A stretch of DNA of 54,734 nt from Providencia heimbachae ATCC 35613 (GCF_001655055.1 NZ_LXEW01000019.1:1-54734), one strand, 5' to 3'; shown: positions 10,610-21,065, numbered from the stretch's first letter. The notes: generated by a model not told the origin, from the letters alone. A program made the numbers and translations.

Positions 10610-10968
10610 TAGACGGTTTTATTACCTCTTTCGATAATTACCCCGACTTGAAGCGCCTGTGGTATCGCACCCGGCTTAGCCACTTTAATTCGTACCCAAG
10701 GACATTCGAAATCATTGAGTAAAAGCTGCGCGACTTCTTCAGCGACGCGTTCAACTAAAGCAAATTTATTTTGACTGACATGAGCAATAATCGCGTTACT
10801 AACCTTTGAATAATCTAAGCAGAATTCAACATTATCGCTCATTGACGCGCCTTTATTATCCCATCCCATTTCGATATCGAACACTAATTTTTGTTCAATA
10901 CCTTGTTCCCAGTCATATACACCAATCGTGGTGATGATTGATAATTGTTCAATAAATACGATATCCAT
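10609..10968 (-). CDS. folB: Dihydroneopterin aldolase FolB
   Basis: FolB cleaves 7,8-dihydroneopterin to 6-hydroxymethyl-7,8-dihydropterin and glycolaldehyde in folate synthesis; it also epimerises the substrate. The 119 residues are typical of the homo-octameric tunnelling fold, and E. coli FolB-like blocks are visible (DIVFIEQLS, GVYDWEQ, ALVERVAEEVA, VRIKVAKPGA, VGVIIERG). I chose the ATG at 10968 rather than the GTG one codon upstream because it agrees with the E. coli N-terminus. It is divergent from plsY, as in E. coli. Confidence 0.95.
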   Translation of the reverse strand: MDIVFIEQLSIITTIGVYDWEQGIEQKLVFDIEMGWDNKGASMSDNVEFCLDYSKVSNAIIAHVSQNKFALVERVAEEVAQLLLNDFECPWVRIKVAKPGAIPQALQVGVIIERGNKTV

Positions 10969-11052
10969 CACGTCATTTTCTCGTTTATGTGCTGAATTGA
11001 TACCACTTCTGGAAAAATATGCGTATTATCCAAGATAGAAGTGAATACTAAT

Positions 11053-11103
11053 ATATACCCCAAATAGTTCGAGCTATATCCAGTTCGAAATATAATGGGT
11101 GTA
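11053..11103. repeat. Short ERIC-end-like element upstream of plsY
   Basis: The tract starts TATACCCCAAATAGTTCGAG, resembling the ERIC terminus seen at 1136-1159, and ends in ATGGGTGTA after a TTCGAA half. It contains TATAAT (11091-11096), which could serve as the plsY -10 box, although no good -35 box stands 17 bp upstream. It may be an internally deleted ERIC. Confidence 0.4.
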
Positions 11104-11127
11104 TGCCTTAACCGTTTGGAGTTAGCT

Positions 11128-11784
11128 ATGAGTGCAATCGCGCTTGGCATGATAATCTTCGCCTACCTTTGTGGATCAGTATCCAGTGCAATACTCATCT
11201 GCCGTTTGGCGAGACTACCCGATCCTCGTCAGCACGGCTCTGGTAACCCCGGTGCAACCAACGTATTACGCGTTGGCGGTAAAGTTGCCGCTGCCGCAGT
11301 ACTTATTTGCGACGTTTTAAAAGGGATGATCCCAGTTTGGCTTGCTTATTATTTAAATGTGCAACCATTCTATCTTGGCTTTGTCGCAATTGCAGCCTGC
11401 CTGGGACATATTTATCCTGTTTTCTTTCGCTTTAAAGGCGGAAAAGGGGTAGCAACCGCATTTGGTTCAATCGCTGCGATTGGTTGGGATCTCTCTGGGC
11501 TTATTGCGGGGACATGGTTATTAACGGTGCTTCTTAGTGGTTATTCATCCCTAGGCGCGATCGTGAGTGCCTTACTTGCCCCATTTTACGTTTGGTGGTT
11601 TAAGCCTGAATTTACCTTTCCCGTCGCCATGCTTTCATGCTTAGTACTTGTTCGTCATCACGGCAATATACAGCGCCTATGGCGAGGTCAAGAAAGTCGT
11701 ATTTGGCAAAAATTAAAAAATAGAAAACAAAAAACACCAAAAGAAATCGCGCAAGAAACTAAAGAGCAAGAACAAGACGATTAA
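11128..11784 (+). CDS. plsY: Acyl-phosphate glycerol-3-phosphate acyltransferase PlsY
   Basis: PlsY is an inner-membrane enzyme that transfers an acyl group from acyl phosphate to glycerol 3-phosphate, the first step of phospholipid synthesis, working with PlsX. The protein has several hydrophobic helices. The conserved motifs [11 protein letters not shown] (near residue 37) and [11 protein letters not shown] (near 105) form the phosphate and acyl-phosphate sites. The ATG at 11128 has GGAG before it and gives the MSAIA N-terminus of the E. coli protein, so longer starts are rejected. The basic C-terminal tail is lysine- and glutamate-rich. A terminator follows. Confidence 0.95.
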   Translation: MSAIALGMIIFAYLCGSVSSAILICRLARLPDPRQHGSGNPGATNVLRVGGKVAAAAVLICDVLKGMIPVWLAYYLNVQPFYLGFVAIAACLGHIYPVFFRFKGGKGVATAFGSIAAIGWDLSGLIAGTWLLTVLLSGYSSLGAIVSALLAPFYVWWFKPEFTFPVAMLSCLVLVRHHGNIQRLWRGQESRIWQKLKNRKQKTPKEIAQETKEQEQDD

Positions 11785-11794
11785 CGGATAAGCT

Positions 11795-11817
11795 AGGCTG
11801 AGAAATCAGCCTTTTTT
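11795..11817 (+). terminator. Terminator of plsY
   Basis: A 7-bp stem (AGGCTGA at 11795-11801, TCAGCCT at 11806-11812) with a GAAA tetraloop is followed by TTTTTA, 10 bp past the plsY stop codon. Confidence 0.88.
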
Positions 11818-12053
11818 ACGCATTTTTTCTTACCCCTTCCATACTCTCATCACCAAAATCTTACCTCTAAATATCAAAAGCGTTATATCTGCACTTAAAA
11901 GTGTATTAGTAGCGAATTGTGCTACTGGCATGATTAACCGCTGCTAGCGCACATTTTTAACAAAAAGTTAAATTATTGCAAAATTATTACTAATGAATAT
12001 TTAAAAACTGTCGACTATATAAAGGAAAACTTAACTATAAAAATGGTAATAAC

Positions 12054-13586
12054 ATGCGCGAAATCCCTTATATCACTCAAAATGAACATATCTTAGACGA
12101 AAGCATTACACTAATGACGACTAGCGATCTTCAAGGAAACATCACTCAAACTAATGATTTCTTTGTCCAAGTTAGTGGCTATGATTTAGATGAATTGCTA
12201 CAAAAACCTCACAATATTATTCGCCACCCTGATATGCCCAGAGAAGCATTTGCCGATATGTGGTCCACACTGAAAAAAGGTGAACCTTGGACGGGAATTG
12301 TCAAAAATAGGCGTAAAAATGGTGACCACTATTGGGTAAGAGCTAATATTATTCCAATGGAAAGGCAAGGCGTCATTACGGGATACATGTCGATTAGAAT
12401 CAGGGCAACTCGCCAAGAAATAGCGGCGGTTGAATCCCTATATGCCGCGATGAGTAAGAATAGCTGCAAACAAAAAATTCAAAAAGGAATTTTGTTAGCA
12501 AAAAATAGATTATTCCACTATTCAACCCTATCTACCCGCTGGCGGATCCGTTTATTAACTAGCCTATTGTTTGCAGTTTGGATGGCAATGGCATTCTTAG
12601 TTGGCTTACGTGAAATGCCACTTTTAATCTCAAGCCTTTGCACATTTTTCACCCTCGTATTCGGTAATTTTTTACTTGAACGAACAATTGCAAAACCTAT
12701 CGAAAATATAACCGCACAAGCGCTCGATATCGCGAGAGGAGAGCGTAACAGCGTTAAGCACATGAATAGAGTAGACGAAATTGGTTTATTATTACGTGCA
12801 ATTGGCCAGTTAGGCTTAATTTGCCGCTGGCTTATTAACGATGTTTCGGAACAAATTGATAATGTCCGCAAAGGCAGTGAATCTATCGTCGATGATTGTG
12901 GGAAGCTTGATGAGCACACCCTGAAAACAGTCGGCTATATGCAACAAACTGTAGCAACCATGAACCAAATGGCGGTATCCGTAAAAATGAATGCGGACAA
13001 CACCACGCAAGTCGATAAGCTTTCAAATGAAACCAGTGAAACCGCCGTTAGTGGTGGAGCCATTATGGATGCGGTAGTCAATACGATGGATGAAATCGTG
13101 CATAGCACCAGTAAAATTAATTCGATTACTGATGTAATTAAAGATATCGCTTTCCAAACCAATATATTAGCACTCAATGCTGCCGTTGAGGCTGCTAGAG
13201 CAGGAGAGCAAGGAAAAGGTTTTGCCGTTGTTGCTAATGAAGTTCGTAGTCTTGCAAGCCGAAGTGCCAGTGCCGTGAATGATATTAGAGAGCTGATAAA
13301 TGACTGTGAGAAAAAAGTAAATTCAGGCAAGGTTCAGGTGAATACCGCAGGAAGGACGATGAAAGATATTGTTGATCAAGTGCAGAATGTCACTCAATTG
13401 ATTTCGCATATTAGCCATGCAACATCGGAGCAAGCCATAGGCTTGTCTGACATCACTCAAGCTGTGAGTGAGTTAGAATCAATTACACAACAAAGTACCC
13501 TGCTAGTTGAGCAAAGCACCGAAACATCCAATATGGTTAGAAACCGTTCTATTCGATTGGAAGATGCAGTCACTATTTTACACTAA
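12054..13586 (+). CDS. aer: Aerotaxis receptor Aer
   Basis: Aer senses redox or oxygen state through FAD bound to a PAS domain and signals to CheA/CheW. The N-terminal PAS domain (about residues 15-120) has the conserved HNIIRHPDMP and NRRKNGDHYWVRAN segments. A membrane hairpin (about 165-210) is followed by HAMP and proximal signalling regions, then the methyl-accepting-type signalling domain with the hairpin-tip sequence AFQTNILALNAAVEAARAGE and GKGFAVVA. At 510 residues it matches E. coli Aer (506) in length and its DAVTILH C-terminus. There is no CheR-tethering pentapeptide. It is monocistronic with a strong terminator. Confidence 0.94.
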   Translation: MREIPYITQNEHILDESITLMTTSDLQGNITQTNDFFVQVSGYDLDELLQKPHNIIRHPDMPREAFADMWSTLKKGEPWTGIVKNRRKNGDHYWVRANIIPMERQGVITGYMSIRIRATRQEIAAVESLYAAMSKNSCKQKIQKGILLAKNRLFHYSTLSTRWRIRLLTSLLFAVWMAMAFLVGLREMPLLISSLCTFFTLVFGNFLLERTIAKPIENITAQALDIARGERNSVKHMNRVDEIGLLLRAIGQLGLICRWLINDVSEQIDNVRKGSESIVDDCGKLDEHTLKTVGYMQQTVATMNQMAVSVKMNADNTTQVDKLSNETSETAVSGGAIMDAVVNTMDEIVHSTSKINSITDVIKDIAFQTNILALNAAVEAARAGEQGKGFAVVANEVRSLASRSASAVNDIRELINDCEKKVNSGKVQVNTAGRTMKDIVDQVQNVTQLISHISHATSEQAIGLSDITQAVSELESITQQSTLLVEQSTETSNMVRNRSIRLEDAVTILH

Positions 13587-13600
13587 ACTGATAGATAGAA

Positions 13601-13626
13601 TAAAGGGCTGAACAATCAGCCCTTTA
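13601..13626. terminator. Bidirectional terminator between aer and tsaD
   Basis: An 11-bp perfect inverted repeat (TAAAGGGCTGA at 13601-13611, TCAGCCCTTTA at 13616-13626) with a 4-nt loop lies between these convergent genes. The A and T ends supply short U tracts in either direction. Confidence 0.85.
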
Positions 13627-13641
13627 TTGGAATTTTTGTTA

Positions 13642-14664
13642 TTATTTAGGCTCAAGTGGTGGCAATTCCGCTAACGGCCAACGCGGTCGGACTGTCACAG
13701 CTAACCCGGTTGTCGAGCCCCCTTTAAGCCGGATCAGTCCAGCTAAAGCGATCATCGCGCCATTGTCTGTACAGAATTCAGGGCGAGCATAAAAGACCTC
13801 ACCACCACGTTGTTTCAACACAGTTTCCATTTTGGCGCGCAGTGCACGGTTAGCACTCACGCCGCCCGCCATCACTAAACGATTAAAACCTGTTTGCTCT
13901 AAGGCTCGTTTGCATTTGATTGCTAAGGTATCAACCACCGCATCTTCAAACGCTCTTGCAATATCAGCGCGAGTTTGTTCATCATCAGCATTATTACGAA
14001 TAGTATTAGCGGCGAAAGTTTTTAATCCTGAGAAACTAAAATCAAGCCCTGGTCTATCCGTCATCGGTCTTGGGAAAATGAAACGACCTTCAACACCTTG
14101 CTGTGCCATACGTGATAATACAGGCCCTCCGGGGTAATCTAACCCAAGAAGTTTTGCCGTTTTGTCAAAGGCTTCACCTGCCGCATCATCTATCGACTCA
14201 CCAAGTAACACATATTCACCGATCCCCGTCACGCTAATTAACTGGGTATGCCCCCCCGAAACTAACAGTGCGACAAACGGAAATTCGGGGCTTTTCTCTT
14301 CAAGCATCGGCGCTAATAAATGGCCTTCCATGTGATGAACAGCAACTGCCGGTACATTCCAAGCAAATGCTAAAGAACGCCCTACTGTTGCCCCAACCAT
14401 TAATGCACCTACTAGGCCAGGGCCTGCTGTATATGCAACGGCATCAATGTCTTCGCTCGTCAAATTCGCTTCTTTTAGCGCCGCTTGAATCAAAGGCACT
14501 GTTTTACGAATATGATCGCGAGAAGCTAGCTCAGGCACGACACCACCGTAGTCAGCATGAACTTTAATTTGGCTGTATAGTTGGTTAGCTAATAGACCCT
14601 GTTGATCATCATAGATTGCGATACCAGTTTCATCGCAAGATGTTTCAATACCTAAAACGCGCAT
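13642..14664 (-). CDS. tsaD: tRNA threonylcarbamoyladenosine transferase TsaD
   Basis: TsaD transfers the threonylcarbamoyl group onto A37 of ANN-decoding tRNAs, acting with TsaB, TsaC and TsaE. The ASKHA-fold protein starts with GIETSCDET. It carries the metal-binding HHMEGH motif (H111, H115), the nucleotide-binding SGGHTQL, and [10 protein letters not shown] near residue 270. The 340-residue length is close to E. coli (337). It is divergent from rpsU, the usual enterobacterial arrangement. Confidence 0.97.
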   Translation of the reverse strand: MRVLGIETSCDETGIAIYDDQQGLLANQLYSQIKVHADYGGVVPELASRDHIRKTVPLIQAALKEANLTSEDIDAVAYTAGPGLVGALMVGATVGRSLAFAWNVPAVAVHHMEGHLLAPMLEEKSPEFPFVALLVSGGHTQLISVTGIGEYVLLGESIDDAAGEAFDKTAKLLGLDYPGGPVLSRMAQQGVEGRFIFPRPMTDRPGLDFSFSGLKTFAANTIRNNADDEQTRADIARAFEDAVVDTLAIKCKRALEQTGFNRLVMAGGVSANRALRAKMETVLKQRGGEVFYARPEFCTDNGAMIALAGLIRLKGGSTTGLAVTVRPRWPLAELPPLEPK

Positions 14665-14871
14665 TGCCCTACCCTTGTTTATTGCATGGCAGTAAGTTAT
14701 GACTAAATTTATTCAGTTAGACTCAGGAGATTCAAGGTGCATACTCATACTGTAGTAAAGTAAATTACACAATATTTTCACTCGCGATGTATTCATCAAC
14801 AGCAGGCAACCCGAAGACTGACGAGTCTATCACTAAATTCGCATTATCGTGTAATTTATGTTGGCAAAAGG

Positions 14872-14900
14872 CTGACTTTCCTTACTGTATAGTCTATAAT
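14872..14900 (+). promoter_or_regulatory. Distal promoter candidate of rpsU-dnaG-rpoD
   Basis: CTGACT (14872-14877) and a perfect -10 TATAAT (14895-14900) are separated by 17 bp. It lies in the 458-bp tsaD/rpsU intergenic region. In E. coli this operon also has two promoters upstream of rpsU. Confidence 0.55.
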
Positions 14901-15019
14901 CAACCTCCTGTAATAAAAATTTCGTGTGGCTAATTCTCATTATTATCTGGTTTTGCTTGCTTTTTCATCATCGCAATCACAAAACAGCTAATTTTATGTG
15001 ATTCAATTTTATACGGCAC

Positions 15020-15049
15020 TTTACAAACCCGTACTCATTGAAGTAAAAT
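15020..15049 (+). promoter_or_regulatory. Proximal promoter candidate of rpsU-dnaG-rpoD
   Basis: TTTACA (15020-15025) and TAAAAT (15044-15049) are separated by 18 bp, each matching consensus at five of six positions. Transcription would start about 65 bp before the rpsU start codon. The region between this and the tsaD start otherwise shows no gene. Confidence 0.55.
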
Positions 15050-15110
15050 TCCGCACCATTTTAAATGAAGGCTGGTGAATCCATACCAGCGACAAACCGA
15101 TTTCTATTGA

Positions 15111-15338
<228 letters not shown>

Positions 15339-15392
15339 TAGGCTGCGATACTAATCGCAACCTCCGCAGACAGTAGTAGTAAGCAGTTAAAG

Positions 15393-15425
15393 GCCGTGCT
15401 TTCCTAAAGGAAGCGCGGCTTATTA
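15393..15425 (+). terminator. Internal attenuator between rpsU and dnaG
   Basis: A 12/11-nt near-perfect stem (GCCGTGCTTTCC at 15393-15404, GGAAGCGCGGC at 15409-15419) has a TAAA loop, and TTATTAT follows. E. coli has a partial terminator at the same place that lets rpsU exceed dnaG expression; the weak U tract here fits leaky termination. Confidence 0.75.
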
Positions 15426-15454
15426 TCGTTCATCAACAGGCGAAAAAGAGGCTT

Positions 15455-17200
15455 ATGGCTGGACGAATTCCTCGTTCATTTATCAATGATTTGTTAGCAA
15501 GAACAGACATCATTGATTTAATCGATGCAAAAGTCCCGTTAAAGAAACAGGGTAAAAACCATCACGCTTGCTGCCCGTTCCACAATGAAAAAACCCCTTC
15601 CTTCACCGTTAATAGTGAAAGGCAGTTTTATTATTGTTTTGGTTGTGGTGCTCATGGTAATGCAATCGATTTTTTAATGAATTACGACAAACTTGATTTT
15701 GTCGAAGCAATAGAAGAATTATCAGCGTCTCATGGCCTTGACGTTCCTTACGAAAAAGGAACAGGTGCAAGCCAAATTGAATTACATCAACGGCAAAATC
15801 TTTACCAGTTGATGGAGAAAATCAATCAGTTTTACTGCGCTGCCTTAAATCATCCTACGGCAAATAAAGCCAACGATTATTTAAGCCAACGTGGTTTAAG
15901 TGCAGAAATTATTGCGCATTTTTCAATAGGTTTCGCCCCTCCGGGTTGGGACAATTTGCTCAAGAAATTTGCAACTAACCCAGAAAGCCGCAAGCAGCTT
16001 GATGATGCAGGCATGCTTGTCACAAATGATAATGGCCGAGTGTATGATCGCTTTAGAGAGCGAGTCATGTTTCCCATTAGGGACAGGCGAGGTCGCGTTA
16101 TCGCTTTTGGTGGGCGAGTATTAGGTGATTCAGTCCCTAAGTATTTAAACTCACCAGAAACAGATATCTTTCATAAAGGCCGGCAATTATTTGGCTTATA
16201 TGAAGCAACAAAAAATAGTAACGACCTAACAAAACTACTGGTTGTTGAAGGCTATATGGACGTTGTTGCTCTGGCTCAGTATGACATCCGCTATGCGGTT
16301 GCTTCACTGGGAACCTCAACAACATCTGAGCATATCCAATTATTATATCGCTCAACAGACACGGTAATTTGCTGTTATGACGGAGACCGAGCCGGTAGAG
16401 AAGCCGCATGGCGCGCACTCGAAACCGCACTCCCTTATCTTAGCGATGGTCGTCAACTGCGTTTTATGTTTTTACCTGATGGCGAAGACCCTGATTCATT
16501 AGTGCGTAAAGAAGGTAAAGATGCATTTGAGCAGCGAATGCAAAGTGCACAAACTCTTTCGACGTTTCTATTTGATTCACTGGTGCCTCAGGTTGATTTA
16601 AAAATACCTGAAGGGAGAGCAAAATTTAGTAAGCTTGCTATCCCATTGATAAAACAGATACCAGGTGAGACTCTGCGCCTTTATATGGCGCAAGAATTAG
16701 GAAATTTTATTGGTATACCGGATATTTCTCAAGTTCTTGCTATGATTGATAGAGAGAACGTTGAACCTTCAAATTATCAGGCGCCAAAACTGAAACCGAC
16801 GACAATGCGAATACTTATCGCGTTGTTGGTACAAAATCCGAACCTTTCGGATCTCGTTCCCTCATTAGAGGGAATTGCCCATATACAAATGCCGGGGCTT
16901 TCTCTATTTCAGGAATTGGTTGATGTATGCCGTTCTACCCCCGGAATGACGACTGGGCAGTTGTTAGAAAGCTATCGCGATAATAAATATGCAAAACAGC
17001 TTGAAAAACTGGCAACTTGGAACGATATAGAGATAGAGGAGATAGCGGAAAATACCTTTATAGATGCATTAAACCATCTATTTAACAGCGCCCTTAGCGA
17101 ACGTTTCGACTATTTAATGGCGAAAGCTCGAACTGAAAGGCTGACCCCTGAAGAGCGCGAAGAGGTTCATTTAATTACGCTTTCTCGAATGAATACATAA
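15455..17200 (+). CDS. dnaG: DNA primase DnaG
   Basis: DnaG makes the RNA primers for replication at the fork, recruited by the DnaB helicase. The N-terminal CHC2 zinc-binding domain shows C40, H43, C61 and C64 (CPFHNEKTPSF, YYCFGCG). The catalytic TOPRIM core (about residues 255-345) includes VVEGYMDVVAL and CYDGDRAGREA with its acidic metal ligands. The C-terminal helical domain binds DnaB. The 581-residue length equals E. coli DnaG. GAGG precedes the ATG. Confidence 0.98.
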   Translation: MAGRIPRSFINDLLARTDIIDLIDAKVPLKKQGKNHHACCPFHNEKTPSFTVNSERQFYYCFGCGAHGNAIDFLMNYDKLDFVEAIEELSASHGLDVPYEKGTGASQIELHQRQNLYQLMEKINQFYCAALNHPTANKANDYLSQRGLSAEIIAHFSIGFAPPGWDNLLKKFATNPESRKQLDDAGMLVTNDNGRVYDRFRERVMFPIRDRRGRVIAFGGRVLGDSVPKYLNSPETDIFHKGRQLFGLYEATKNSNDLTKLLVVEGYMDVVALAQYDIRYAVASLGTSTTSEHIQLLYRSTDTVICCYDGDRAGREAAWRALETALPYLSDGRQLRFMFLPDGEDPDSLVRKEGKDAFEQRMQSAQTLSTFLFDSLVPQVDLKIPEGRAKFSKLAIPLIKQIPGETLRLYMAQELGNFIGIPDISQVLAMIDRENVEPSNYQAPKLKPTTMRILIALLVQNPNLSDLVPSLEGIAHIQMPGLSLFQELVDVCRSTPGMTTGQLLESYRDNKYAKQLEKLATWNDIEIEEIAENTFIDALNHLFNSALSERFDYLMAKARTERLTPEEREEVHLITLSRMNT

Positions 17201-17248
17201 ACAGATTCTAGAATTAGTATACAAAACGGCTTAAGTGCCGCATAAAAC

Positions 17249-17291
17249 AAGGCAGATGCCTTAAAATGCTACGAAATATAAAGGGCGTAGC
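17249..17291 (+). other. Small hairpins in the dnaG-rpoD intergenic region
   Basis: The 183-bp gap between dnaG and rpoD contains two short dyads: AAGGCA/TGCCTT at 17249-17262 and GCTACG/CGTAGC at 17268-17291. E. coli mRNA is cleaved by RNase E in the matching region, so these could flank a processing site. No promoter was recognised with confidence. Confidence 0.35.
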
Positions 17292-17383
17292 AAATAATAA
17301 AAATACCCTTTATATGTTCTTGTTGGCCGATAGTTTCGCCGACCGACACCAATCTAAATACTCAGAAGTGTGGATACCGTCTT

Positions 17384-19228
17384 ATGGAGCAAAACCCGCA
17401 GTCGCAGCTTAAGCTACTCGTCACCAAGGGTAAAGAGCAAGGTTATTTAACCTATGCTGAGGTCAACGACCATCTGCCGGAAGATATCGTCGATTCAGAT
17501 CAAATCGAAGATATCATCCAGATGATCAATGACATGGGCATCCAGGTCATGGAAGAAGCACCTGATGCTGATGATTTAATTTTGGCTGAAAATACTTCCG
17601 ATACAGATGACGATGCAGCAGAAGCTGCCGCTCAAGTATTATCCAGTGTTGAAAGTGAAATTGGCCGTACAACTGACCCAGTGCGTATGTATATGCGTGA
17701 AATGGGAACCGTTGAACTTCTCACTCGAGAAGGCGAAATCAATATCGCAAAACGTATCGAGGATGGTATCAATCAGGTTCAGTGTTCTGTTGCAGAATAC
17801 CCTGAAGCCATTACTTACCTTCTCGAACAATACGACCGTGTTGAAGCTGGGGAAAGTCGTCTATCAGACCTGATTATTGGCTTTGTTGACCCTAACGCCG
17901 AAGAAGAGATCGCTCCTACTGCAACACACGTTGGCTCTGAATTACCAAAAGAAGAGCTCGATAAAGATGAAGATGAAGATGAAGACGAGGAAGAGGAAGA
18001 AGCTGAAGACGATAACAGCATCGACCCTGAATTAGCGCGTCAAAAATTCTCTGATCTTCGAGTGCAGTATGAAAAAACGCGTCAACATATTAAACAATAT
18101 GGGCGTAGTGATAAGAAAACAGCGGCCGCTATTGAAGAGCTTTCTGAAGTCTTCAAGGAGTTCCGCCTAGTACCGAAGCAATTTGACTATCTCGTCAACA
18201 ACATGCGTGAAATGATGGACAGAGTACGTACTCAAGAACGTACCATCATGAGATTCTGTGTTGAACAGTGCAAAATGCCAAAGAAAAACTTCATCACTTT
18301 ATTTAGTGGTAATGAGACCAGCGAGACTTGGTTGACTGCTGCCAAAGCAATGAACAAGCCATGGTCTGAAAAACTGCTTGAAGTTGAAGAAGAAATTCTG
18401 CGCTGCTTGCAAAGATTGCGTCAAATTGAAGAAGAAACTGGCCTGACAATTGAGCAAGTTAAAGATATCAACCGTCGTATGTCTATCGGTGAAGCGAAAG
18501 CGCGCCGTGCGAAGAAAGAAATGGTTGAAGCAAACTTACGTTTGGTTATTTCTATCGCGAAGAAATACACCAACCGTGGGCTACAGTTCCTCGACTTGAT
18601 TCAAGAAGGTAACATCGGCTTGATGAAAGCGGTTGATAAGTTTGAATACCGCCGTGGCTATAAGTTCTCAACTTATGCAACTTGGTGGATCCGTCAGGCT
18701 ATCACTCGTTCAATCGCGGATCAGGCACGCACCATTCGTATTCCGGTTCATATGATTGAGACTATCAATAAGTTGAACCGTATCTCTCGCCAAATGCTGC
18801 AAGAAATGGGCCGTGAGCCATCGCCAGAAGAACTGGCTGAGCGCATGCTAATGCCGGAAGATAAAATTCGTAAAGTGCTAAAAATTGCTAAAGAACCTAT
18901 CTCAATGGAGACACCAATCGGTGATGATGAAGATTCACATTTAGGTGATTTCATTGAAGATACTACTTTAGAATTGCCTTTAGATTCTGCAACGTCAGAG
19001 AGTCTACGCTCCGCAACTCACGAAGTATTAGCTGGTTTAACAGCTCGTGAAGCGAAAGTTCTGCGTATGCGTTTTGGTATCGATATGAATACTGACCACA
19101 CCCTTGAGGAAGTGGGCAAGCAATTCGACGTTACCCGTGAACGTATTCGTCAGATTGAAGCGAAAGCGCTGCGTAAATTACGTCATCCAAGCCGCTCAGA
19201 AGTTCTGCGCAGTTTCCTTGATGAATAA
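17384..19228 (+). CDS. rpoD: Primary sigma factor RpoD (sigma 70)
   Basis: RpoD directs RNA polymerase to housekeeping promoters. The 614-residue protein (E. coli 613) has region 1.1 (residues 1-80), region 1.2 with [21 protein letters not shown] split around residue 100, and the non-conserved region with a strongly acidic run (about 192-210). Regions 2.1-2.4 follow ([41 protein letters not shown]), and region 4 ends with the helix-turn-helix [20 protein letters not shown]. It is the last gene of the operon and has a strong terminator. Confidence 0.99.
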   Translation: MEQNPQSQLKLLVTKGKEQGYLTYAEVNDHLPEDIVDSDQIEDIIQMINDMGIQVMEEAPDADDLILAENTSDTDDDAAEAAAQVLSSVESEIGRTTDPVRMYMREMGTVELLTREGEINIAKRIEDGINQVQCSVAEYPEAITYLLEQYDRVEAGESRLSDLIIGFVDPNAEEEIAPTATHVGSELPKEELDKDEDEDEDEEEEEAEDDNSIDPELARQKFSDLRVQYEKTRQHIKQYGRSDKKTAAAIEELSEVFKEFRLVPKQFDYLVNNMREMMDRVRTQERTIMRFCVEQCKMPKKNFITLFSGNETSETWLTAAKAMNKPWSEKLLEVEEEILRCLQRLRQIEEETGLTIEQVKDINRRMSIGEAKARRAKKEMVEANLRLVISIAKKYTNRGLQFLDLIQEGNIGLMKAVDKFEYRRGYKFSTYATWWIRQAITRSIADQARTIRIPVHMIETINKLNRISRQMLQEMGREPSPEELAERMLMPEDKIRKVLKIAKEPISMETPIGDDEDSHLGDFIEDTTLELPLDSATSESLRSATHEVLAGLTAREAKVLRMRFGIDMNTDHTLEEVGKQFDVTRERIRQIEAKALRKLRHPSRSEVLRSFLDE

Positions 19229-19248
19229 TTTTCGATAAAGCCGTTAAA

Positions 19249-19277
19249 AACACCTGCTCTGGCAGGTGTTTTTTTTT
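19249..19277 (+). terminator. Terminator of the rpsU-dnaG-rpoD operon
   Basis: A 9-bp perfect stem (AACACCTGC at 19249-19257, GCAGGTGTT at 19262-19270) with a TCTG loop is followed by seven T residues. It lies 20 bp past the rpoD stop codon. Confidence 0.93.
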
Positions 19278-19284
19278 ATCTAAA

Positions 19285-19561
19285 CTAGGGGCTGTTGATC
19301 TTTGAAGGTCAATTTTTATTCGAATTAAAGACCTTTTAGGCAAGGCGAGAGGTTCGCCGCTTAGTGAACTAAGCAAGAGCCACTCAACGTAGAATAAAAT
19401 GAGTGAAACGTTCTTTAATCGAACCTGAAGGGCAGCTTTTGATCGCTTTTTTAGTTGAAATAGTGATTATTTTCGATAATCACTACAAATTTCAATTGAA
19501 GTGATTGTTTATTACTCTTTTTAGGTTGTAAAAATAAGCAGCAAAGATTAACAGCCCCTAG
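19285..19561. mobile_element. MITE-like element, 269 bp, with CTAG target duplication
   Basis: The element spans 19289-19557. Its ends are 16-bp inverted repeats with one mismatch (GGGCTGTTGATCTTTG at the left; the right end reads CAAAGATTAACAGCCC). It is flanked on both sides by CTAG (19285-19288 and 19558-19561). It has no coding capacity and contains an internal palindrome (TAGTGATTAT at 19461-19470, ATAATCACTA at 19476-19485). A 4-bp CTAG duplication fits the YTAR target of IS5-family transposases, so a non-autonomous IS5-type element is my inference. It fills the gap between the rpoD terminator and the stop codon of the next gene. Confidence 0.75.
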
Positions 19562-19562
19562 G

Positions 19563-21023
19563 CTAATTCGCCAATCTCTTTTTCATCATTAAGCATAGCG
19601 TTGCCATAATTGCTATCGCACCGCCTAACATCGCTAAGTTAAAACCAGAAACAAAAGCAGAACGCGTCACTTGTTCAATAAATGTCGATGGCATATGAGC
19701 CGAACCATTAACTAGTTGCTCAATTTCCTGTGATGACATGATGGATACTAATCGGTTATCACGTAATAGCACGTCTACGGCGCGATGAGTCATTAAAGTT
19801 CCTAACAACGCAATACCTAGCGTCATTCCTGTTTGTCGCAGGGCATTCATCACCGCAGAAGCAATGCCTGAATAGGACCTTTCAACACTCGCCATGACCA
19901 ACGCGCTAATTGCGGGTGTTGCCATGCCCATACCCGCGCCTAATATAAAAAGTATCACCGCAATGGGTAAATATGCGGTATCTGAGTTAACACGCGTAAA
20001 CATAATCGATGCCGTTGCAATTAAAATAAAGCCGACAATCATTAAGTTTCGTACACTTAAATAGCGTGATAGTTTGCCAAAAGAAAATGAAAAAATAGCC
20101 ATTGCAATAAATTCGGGCGATATTCTTAAACCGGCCTCTAACGCCCCCCACCCTTGCCCTTTTTGTAAAAATAATGCGATAAAAAAAACATTACTGTAGG
20201 TTGCAAAACCGAGCGCAAATGAAGCCATATTGTATTGAAAGAAAAAGGCATTTTTCTTAAATAGAAAAAGAGGCAGAAGCGGCTTACTCACTTTTAATTC
20301 AACCCAAACAAAGCAAAAGGATGCAGCTAGACCGAGCGTTAATCCACTGAGTGTGAAATAATTTCCCCAACCTTTGTCCCCAGCCTCAATTAAGGCAAAA
20401 GTGATCCCACCTAATGCAATAATACTGAGTAATTGCCCGAGTGGATCAAATGCCGCTTTATCGGGATCTGCACTTTCATTAATGCCTAACCACCCTAATA
20501 GCAATGTTAATAGCCCTATTGGAATATTAATCAAAAAAATGGTCGTCCAATTCAAGGTGTCGACCAAAAACCCGCCAAGTATTGGACCAATAATTAATGA
20601 AAGCGCGCTAACAGCCGACCAAATACCAATAATTTTTATTCGCTCAATATCATTGGTAAATGCTTGTGTAATAATAGAAAGTGCCCCTGGAATTAACGCT
20701 GCCGCAGCAACCCCTTGGACGATACGCCCTACTATCAGCATATTTGATGTAACTGAAAAAGCACAAATTCCAGAACCTAACGTAAAAATGACAATACCGA
20801 GCAGCCAAATTTTTTTCCTGCCATAACGGTCACTAATTGGCCCGATCGATAATATAAGTGCCGATAAGCAAAGTGCATAAGAATCAATGATCCACTGTAG
20901 CATTGACATATTTGCATCTAAATCTTGCCCTATTGCAGGTAAAGCCACATTCACAATGCTAATATCCAGCGTTGCCATAAATGTTCCCAGACAAACCGCT
21001 AGGATCAAAAAAATACGTCTCAT
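19563..21023 (-). CDS. MFS multidrug exporter, EmrB/QacA (DHA2) family
   Basis: This 486-residue inner-membrane protein is a drug:proton antiporter of the 14-helix DHA2 type by similarity. Visible marks are the helix-1 motif TLDISIVNVALPAIG (motif D1), WIIDSYALCLSA, motif A GPISDRYGRKK between helices 2 and 3, and the helix-5 motif C region around LSLIIGPILGGFLVD. It is transcribed alone. A GACCG-type dyad lies about 45 bp upstream. Its stop codon is one base from the right flank of the MITE. The exact substrate cannot be told. Confidence 0.85.
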   Translation of the reverse strand: MRRIFLILAVCLGTFMATLDISIVNVALPAIGQDLDANMSMLQWIIDSYALCLSALILSIGPISDRYGRKKIWLLGIVIFTLGSGICAFSVTSNMLIVGRIVQGVAAAALIPGALSIITQAFTNDIERIKIIGIWSAVSALSLIIGPILGGFLVDTLNWTTIFLINIPIGLLTLLLGWLGINESADPDKAAFDPLGQLLSIIALGGITFALIEAGDKGWGNYFTLSGLTLGLAASFCFVWVELKVSKPLLPLFLFKKNAFFFQYNMASFALGFATYSNVFFIALFLQKGQGWGALEAGLRISPEFIAMAIFSFSFGKLSRYLSVRNLMIVGFILIATASIMFTRVNSDTAYLPIAVILFILGAGMGMATPAISALVMASVERSYSGIASAVMNALRQTGMTLGIALLGTLMTHRAVDVLLRDNRLVSIMSSQEIEQLVNGSAHMPSTFIEQVTRSAFVSGFNLAMLGGAIAIMATLCLMMKKRLAN

Positions 21024-21065
21024 ATTTTAAGCCTCATTTTTGGTCATGAGCGCATCATAAACATC

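Noticed and set aside
19229-19562. tRNA gene expected between rpoD and aer in E. coli (ileX)
   Set aside because: No tRNA cloverleaf is visible; the space after rpoD is a terminator and a MITE-like element, and aer lies upstream of tsaD here.
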